Source: Natronomonas aquatica
Lineage (GTDB): Archaea > Halobacteriota > Halobacteria > Halobacteriales > Haloarculaceae
Direction: 5' to 3'
Length of the DNA stretch: 64,000 nucleotides
NCBI RefSeq assembly: GCF_024449025.1
Contig: NZ_JAHLKM010000006.1
Coordinates: 62,001 to 126,000, forward strand
Shown: one piece after another, positions 59,861 through 64,000 of the stretch
How the letters are laid out: every line of letters begins with the position of its first letter
Position numbering within the stretch: position 1 is the first letter of the stretch
The notes under the pieces: generated by a model
The model's input: only the letters and a program-made list of their open reading frames with translations
Database searches by the model: none
What the model was told of the DNA's origin: nothing
Position numbers and translations under genes: made by a program

Positions 59861-60853
59861 ATGAGCGACGAATCCGATGACGTCGAAGAGACCGAACCGG
59901 CCGACGAAGTAGCGGAGACGGCCGACGCCGAACCCAACGGCACCGAGACCGAGGAGCCGGACGACGACGAAGCGGAGGCGACGGGTCTACAGGACGGCGA
60001 TTTCGTCCGGATCGGCTACACCGCCAGAACCATCGAGGACGGCCAGCTTGTCGACACGACCGACGAGGAAGTCGCCGAGGAGGAGGGCGTCGCCGACCAA
60101 GGCGAGTTCGAACCCCGCGTGATCGTACTCGGGGAGGGACACCTATTTCCGGCGGTCGAGGACGACGTCCGCGGCAAGGAGGTCGGCGACGGGGGCAGCG
60201 TCGTCGTGAGCGCCGAGGAGGCCTTCGGCGAGTACGACGAGGAGGAGGTCCGGACCGTCTCGGCCGACAAGATCGACGAGGACGACCGCTATCCCGGCGC
60301 ACGGATCCAGATCGACGGCCAGGAGGGCGTCCTCGAGACGATCATCGGCGGGCGCGCACGTGTCGATTTCAACCACCCGCTCGCCGGCGAGGACATCGAG
60401 TACGACTACGAGATCCTCGGTACCGTCGAGGAGGACATCGAGCAGGCGCGGGGTCTGCTGAACATGTTCCTCGATATCGACCTCGAGATGTGGGTCGAGA
60501 CCGACGAGGTCGAGGAGACCCGCGTCGAGGAGCCCGACGACGAGGACGACGAGGACGCTGAGCCCGAAACCGTCACCGAAACCGTCGAGAAGCGAACGCT
60601 CTACGTCGAGTCGACGCCCCAGCTCTCGATGAACCAGCAGTGGATGATGCAGAAACAGCAGATCGCCGGCCAGCTTATTGATCTGACCGATATCGACCGG
60701 ATCCTGGTCCAGGAGATCCTCGACGGCGACATGGGGATGGGCATGGGCGGGATGATGGGCGGCATGGGCGGTGCCGGGGGCGACGTCGATATCGAGGAAG
60801 CCCTCGAAGAGGCCGACATCGACGCCGACGAGATCGCCGAAGAACTCGAGTAA
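59861..60853 (+). CDS. Long FKBP-type peptidyl-prolyl isomerase
   Basis: A 330-residue archaeal FKBP. A very acidic tail of 45 residues precedes an FKBP domain (about 47-190) with insert-in-flap (about 120-165) and the SlyD-like RVDFNHPLAGEDIEYDY. It may fold proteins in the cytoplasm. The C-terminal region (about 215-330) has an acidic part, a helical part NQQWMMQKQQIAGQLIDLTD, and a Met/Gly-rich tract (about 289-307) before an acidic end. The start at 59861 gives MSDESDDVEETEPADEVAE. Confidence 0.9.
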   Translation: MSDESDDVEETEPADEVAETADAEPNGTETEEPDDDEAEATGLQDGDFVRIGYTARTIEDGQLVDTTDEEVAEEEGVADQGEFEPRVIVLGEGHLFPAVEDDVRGKEVGDGGSVVVSAEEAFGEYDEEEVRTVSADKIDEDDRYPGARIQIDGQEGVLETIIGGRARVDFNHPLAGEDIEYDYEILGTVEEDIEQARGLLNMFLDIDLEMWVETDEVEETRVEEPDDEDDEDAEPETVTETVEKRTLYVESTPQLSMNQQWMMQKQQIAGQLIDLTDIDRILVQEILDGDMGMGMGGMMGGMGGAGGDVDIEEALEEADIDADEIAEELE

Positions 60854-60874
60854 CGCCGCGGTCCCGGCGCGGTC

Positions 60875-61777
60875 CTATTTTCCGGGCGGCTCCAGATCCC
60901 GCCCGAACTCGTCGAACCGCTCGAGGTCCGCCGGGAGATCGTAAGGGATCCGCCGTTCGTCCCGTAGCGACTGATGCTCGGTGTCGATCGGATCCGCGAC
61001 GTCCTCCCAGCCCGGCTTGATCCGGACGCTTTTCGCCGGCTGACCGACGACGATGTGGTGGGCGGGGACGTCCGACTGGACGACGCTCCGGGCCCCGACG
61101 ATGGCGTTCTCGCCGACCTTACAGCCGGCCCGAACCATCGCGTCGAAAGTCATCCGGGCGTCGTCTTCGAGGATCGTGTGGTAGTTGTCGACCTCGGTCT
61201 GGTCGACGATGTCGTGGTCGTGGCTGTAGATGTGGACGCCGTCGGAGACCGACACCCGATCGCCGATCGTCAGCCGGCCGCGGTCGTCGAGGTGGACGTC
61301 GTCGTGGACGACGACGTTGTCGCCGACGGAGATGTTGTGGCCGTAGGTGAACGTGATCCCCTTGAAGAACCGACAGCTCTCGCCACACTCCGCAAAGAGG
61401 TGCTCGGCGAGCATCCGACGGAACCGGAGGGCGAACTCGACGTTGTCGGCCATCGGCGTGGCGTCGAACTGCCGCCAGAGCCACTGGAGGTGTTTCGACC
61501 GTTCGAACTTCGTCTCGTCTTTCTCGGCGTAGTACTCGCTTTCCAGCGTCGCGTTGCAGGGATCATAACCCTGGAGTCGGACGCGTTCGGCCGGGGAGAC
61601 GGATTCGCCGGCCTGCCACCGGTCGTAGGCCTCCCGGTCGCCGTGGAGGTCGACGAGGACGTCCTCGACGACCGCGCAGGTGTCCTCCTCGCTCGAAAGC
61701 CGGCGATCGACCGTCTCGAGGAACGTCTCGAGGCCTTCCTCGGCCTCCGTCGGCAGCGAGACGTGGCGTTTCGTCAT
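60875..61777 (-). CDS. Hexapeptide-repeat acyltransferase
   Basis: A 300-residue protein with a left-handed beta-helix (about 155-260) typical of the maltose/galactoside/LacA acetyltransferases: FFKGITFTYGHNISVGDNVVVHDDVHLDDRG, the catalytic His in VHIYSHDHDIVDQ, and SVVQSDVPAHHIVVGQPAKSVRIKPGW. The N-terminal 110 residues form a helical domain. It probably acetylates a sugar or glycan. The start at 61777 follows MTKRHVSLPTEAEEGL; an upstream frame crosses the promoter region. It is divergent from an aldo/keto reductase. Confidence 0.85.
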   Translation of the reverse strand: MTKRHVSLPTEAEEGLETFLETVDRRLSSEEDTCAVVEDVLVDLHGDREAYDRWQAGESVSPAERVRLQGYDPCNATLESEYYAEKDETKFERSKHLQWLWRQFDATPMADNVEFALRFRRMLAEHLFAECGESCRFFKGITFTYGHNISVGDNVVVHDDVHLDDRGRLTIGDRVSVSDGVHIYSHDHDIVDQTEVDNYHTILEDDARMTFDAMVRAGCKVGENAIVGARSVVQSDVPAHHIVVGQPAKSVRIKPGWEDVADPIDTEHQSLRDERRIPYDLPADLERFDEFGRDLEPPGK

Positions 61778-61847
61778 ACCCGTCCTGACGGGCCTGTGGT
61801 TGTTAGGGATTGCTGTTGTGTGCGGTATGCACGATCGAAAGAGGCTT

Positions 61848-61869
61848 ATCAATACCTTCCATTATTGAT
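61848..61869. repeat. Inverted repeat ATCAATA-N8-TATTGAT
   Basis: Perfect 7-base arms (61848-61854 and 61863-61869) around CCTTCCAT, in the 156-base gap between the divergent acyltransferase (61777) and aldo/keto reductase (61934). It overlaps the AT-rich stretches that would serve both promoters. This is the layout of a shared operator. Confidence 0.5.
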
Positions 61870-61933
61870 TTTCGATCGCGGTACCCCGTGGACGAACCGC
61901 GGCCGATAAGTGAGAGAACCACTAAAAGCGTGT

Positions 61934-62992
61934 ATGAACTACCGCACGCTCGGCACGTCCGACGTCGAGGTCTCCGAGATCGGCTTCGGCGCCTGGGTCG
62001 TCGGCAGCGACTGGTGGGGTGACCGGAGCGACGAGGAGGCGATCGAGATGGTCCGGTATGCGATCGATCGGGGCATCACGTACTTCGATACCGGGGACGT
62101 CTACGGCCACGGCGACTCCGAGCGACTCATCGGGCGCGCACTCGAGGGCGTCCGCGAGGACGTCACCGTCGCGACCAAGATCGGCTACGACTTCTACAAC
62201 AACCCCCAGGCCGGCCACGGCGAGCTCCCCAAGGAGATGAACCGGGCGTACCTCGAGGAAGCCTTCGAGAAGTCGCTGGATCGGCTCGGGCTCGAACGGA
62301 TCGACGTCCTGCAGTTGCACAACGCCAACGTCGAAGAGATCGACGCCGACGTGCTGGAGTTCCTCGACGAACTCAGGGAAGGCGACCGTGTCGACGCCAT
62401 CGGCTGGGCGCTCGGACCCTCGATCGGCTGGCTCGCGGAGGGCGATATGGCGATCGAAGAGGAGTTCGACGCCGTCCAGCTCGTCTGGAACGCCTTCGAA
62501 CAGGAGGTCGGCAATCACTTCCTGGAGACGCTCGATCGGACCGGCTCCGAGACGAGTCTCATCCCGCGGGTTCCCCACTCGTCGGGGCTTTTGAACGAGC
62601 AGGTCAGGCCGGATACCGAACTCGACGAGGGCGACCACCGCGCGTACCGTCCCGACGAATGGTACGAGACCGGCTGGGAGAAACTCGAACGCCTCCGGTT
62701 TCTGGAACGGGACGACGAGCGGACGATGGCTCAGGCGGCGCTGCAGTGGCTGTTGTACCACGATCCGGTCGCAACCGTCACGCCGACGTTCCGGACCAGA
62801 GCCGACATCGACGAGTGGGCGGCCGCGAGCGACGTGCCGGCCCTCTCGGACGACGAATACGGGCGTGTCCAAGAGCTATACGCCGGGAACTTCGGAATCG
62901 ACGGCGACGACGGGATGGACGCACTCCGGTCTTCGGTCGGCGGGAAGGACATCGATTCGGCGGAGTTGGACAAAGAATCCGCCGGAAGCTGA
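61934..62992 (+). CDS. Aldo/keto reductase
   Basis: A 352-residue aldo/keto reductase. The catalytic tetrad is visible: Asp and Tyr in TYFDTGDVYGHGDSERLIG, Lys in VTVATKIGYD, and His in LQLHNAN. The NADPH-binding half includes PTFRTRADIDEW. It reduces aldehydes or ketones; the substrate is unknown. The start at 61934 gives MNYRTLGTSDVEVSEIGFG, as in the family. An inverted repeat lies 65 bases upstream. Confidence 0.9.
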   Translation: MNYRTLGTSDVEVSEIGFGAWVVGSDWWGDRSDEEAIEMVRYAIDRGITYFDTGDVYGHGDSERLIGRALEGVREDVTVATKIGYDFYNNPQAGHGELPKEMNRAYLEEAFEKSLDRLGLERIDVLQLHNANVEEIDADVLEFLDELREGDRVDAIGWALGPSIGWLAEGDMAIEEEFDAVQLVWNAFEQEVGNHFLETLDRTGSETSLIPRVPHSSGLLNEQVRPDTELDEGDHRAYRPDEWYETGWEKLERLRFLERDDERTMAQAALQWLLYHDPVATVTPTFRTRADIDEWAAASDVPALSDDEYGRVQELYAGNFGIDGDDGMDALRSSVGGKDIDSAELDKESAGS

Positions 62993-63064
62993 CGAGCAGC
63001 CGACAGGACGAACCCGGAGACCGAGTCCCGACGTTTTTATCCGTCGATCGCCGAGTGGTGACCG

Positions 63065-63544
63065 ATGGGACTCATTCGGATCGTGTGGGGAACCGCAAGC
63101 GGGCCGACCGCGATGGCCTCCTACGACGCCGCGCTCGCGGCGGCGAACGTCGGCGATTACAACCTCGTTTCCGTCTCGTCGGTGATCCCTGCCGACGCGA
63201 CGATCGAGGCCGTCGGCGAGGCGGCGTCGCTCGGGCCCGCCGGCGAACGGCTCACCGTCGTCGAGGCCCGAGCGACAGTCGAACCCGGCGCGGCGGGGCC
63301 GGCGGCGGCCTGTCTGGGCTGGTCGCGCGAACCCGACGGACCGGGGATCTTCTATGAAGCGTCCGGGACGGACCCCGGGGCGGTCCGCGATCGGGTCGAC
63401 CGCGGGCTCGCCGCCGGCCGCGAACTCCGGTCGTGGGCGTTCGACGACGGCGGGCGACGGGCCGTCACCGCCGACACCGATCCCGAAACGTACACGACAG
63501 CGGTCGTACTGGCGGTCTACGGCGAGAGTTCGTCGCTGTTTTGA
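63065..63544 (+). CDS. pdaD: Pyruvoyl-dependent arginine decarboxylase
   Basis: A 159-residue PdaD proenzyme that makes agmatine from arginine. The self-cleavage site is NLVSVSSVIPADA with Ser38-Ser39; the second Ser becomes the pyruvoyl group. A second conserved segment is GIFYEASGTDPG. Agmatine in archaea is the precursor of polyamines and of agmatidine at the wobble position of tRNA-Ile(CAU). A TATA-like TTTTTATCC lies about 30 bases before the ATG at 63065. The family length is normal. Confidence 0.92.
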   Translation: MGLIRIVWGTASGPTAMASYDAALAAANVGDYNLVSVSSVIPADATIEAVGEAASLGPAGERLTVVEARATVEPGAAGPAAACLGWSREPDGPGIFYEASGTDPGAVRDRVDRGLAAGRELRSWAFDDGGRRAVTADTDPETYTTAVVLAVYGESSSLF

Positions 63545-63607
63545 GCGCCGGCCGTCGGAGCGCTCTCCGGAGTCTATATGGCACCGACTGGCATATGATC
63601 CGACGGG

Positions 63608-63614
63608 TTTTTAT
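63608..63614 (+). promoter_or_regulatory. TATA-like box before the DUF5811-like gene
   Basis: TTTTTATC lies about 32 bases before the ATG at 63643, the usual leaderless spacing. Confidence 0.45.
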
Positions 63615-63642
63615 CGGCGTGCTCTCTACCGGGGGACAGTCA

Positions 63643-63975
63643 ATGCACGGAAACGCCCCCCACGGCGGCGCCTCGAAAACCGGGATCGAACCGACGCCGG
63701 AACACCGACAGACGCTGCGCCGTGACCTCGTCAACGTCGCCGTATCGACCCGCGAGTTGCTCTCGGACGAGTTCGTCGTCGGCGGCGAGATCTCCGACGA
63801 CGACGGCACCCTCCGGGCGACCGTCGCCGTACAGCCGCCCGCCGGTTCGGTCGTCACGACGGGACTGGACGTCGACGCGGCCGACGATATCGATACCCTC
63901 GCTGTCGACCTCGCGGCCGGCGCCGTCCTGGAGGCCAAACACGCTGCCCGGGATACCCACCGCATCGCCCGATAG
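63643..63975 (+). CDS. Haloarchaeal conserved protein (DUF5811-like)
   Basis: A 110-residue protein, MHGNAPHGGASKTGIEPTPE at the start, with VNVAVSTRELLSDEFVVGGE and ATVAVQPPAGSVVTTGLDVD. It matches the DUF5811 pattern restricted to haloarchaea. No catalytic or membrane motif is visible. It follows pdaD by 98 bases and has its own TATA-like box, so it is probably a separate transcript. Codon use is normal. Confidence 0.75.
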   Translation: MHGNAPHGGASKTGIEPTPEHRQTLRRDLVNVAVSTRELLSDEFVVGGEISDDDGTLRATVAVQPPAGSVVTTGLDVDAADDIDTLAVDLAAGAVLEAKHAARDTHRIAR

Positions 63976-64000
63976 CTCCCGTGTCGGTGCCCCGTCGATC

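Noticed and set aside
1-64000. CRISPR arrays, insertion sequences, integrases, plasmid replication genes
   Set aside because: I saw no regularly spaced repeats, no transposase or integrase motifs and no terminal inverted repeats of the needed length.

Overview
The window is chromosomal DNA from a halophilic archaeon (class Halobacteria). The evidence is GC-rich coding sequence with strongly G/C-biased third positions, very acidic proteins, an archaeal TFB, CheF, Pelota, NEMF/RqcH and archaeal methionine adenosyltransferase, tRNA genes without an encoded CCA, and many start codons 23-30 bases after a TTTA/TATA-like box, the spacing expected of leaderless haloarchaeal mRNAs. I see no insertion sequence, integrase, CRISPR array or rRNA. 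The gene content is mostly conserved core and niche genes, and I do not assign a genus.

Layout. 1-971 holds a truncated membrane histidine kinase. 1.2-6.7 kb is a translation quality-control stretch: a tiny ribbon-helix-helix-like protein, NEMF/RqcH, a DUF4013-like membrane protein, Pelota and a metallo-beta-lactamase-fold hydrolase. It is followed by an Lhr-type helicase, an uncharacterised three-helix membrane protein and the RNA ligase RtcB (6.8-12.8 kb). 12.98-19.45 kb is a tightly coupled taxis operon: a 36-codon leader ORF, cheB, cheA, cheR, a HEAT-repeat protein and cheF, joined by ATGA overlaps or near-abutting codons. 19.5-23.9 kb holds a VOC-fold dioxygenase-like protein, a small orphan protein, a fused siroheme decarboxylase (AhbAB-like), a TrpD2-like transferase, and a winged-helix regulator paired with a small membrane protein. 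24.06-31.75 kb is the conserved stress operon prkA-prkA-DUF444-spoVR, read leftward. It is separated from tfb by about 600 bases of AT-richer DNA with several promoters and a large hairpin.

32.3-41 kb holds tfb, small zinc-ribbon proteins, a DUF420 membrane protein, tRNA-Leu(GAG), an MBF1-like regulator, an AlaX-type editing protein coupled to a HAD phosphatase, a GlmU-like sugar nucleotidyltransferase, and a RimK ATP-grasp/aspartyl-protease-like fusion divergent from an AstE/aspartoacylase-like hydrolase. 41.08-44.57 kb is the succinate dehydrogenase operon sdhCDBA. 44.6-50.4 kb holds a cupin, thiM and thiE, a frame-disrupted XapX gene, an HhH DNA glycosylase, serine acetyltransferase, a TRAM protein, a poorly coding 0.5 kb stretch and a LarA-like protein. 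tRNA-Gly(UCC), an MFS transporter, a coiled-coil protein and a Trm9-like methyltransferase follow. 53.1-56.8 kb encodes a type IV pilus motor pair (PilB ATPase and PilC platform). 57-64 kb holds small haloarchaeal proteins, methionine adenosyltransferase, a CYTH protein, a long FKBP, a hexapeptide acyltransferase, an aldo/keto reductase, a pyruvoyl arginine decarboxylase and a DUF5811-like protein.

Functional links. RqcH and Pelota both act on stalled ribosomes, and RtcB and the Lhr-type helicase nearby belong to RNA and DNA repair families. CheB/CheA/CheR/CheF link receptor signalling to the archaellum. Both PrkA kinases, the vWA protein and SpoVR probably act together in one stress pathway. 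The least explained items are the structured leader between prkA and tfb, the 36-codon ORF before cheB, the RimK/protease fusion with its deacylase neighbour, and the 564-residue membrane protein beside rtcB.
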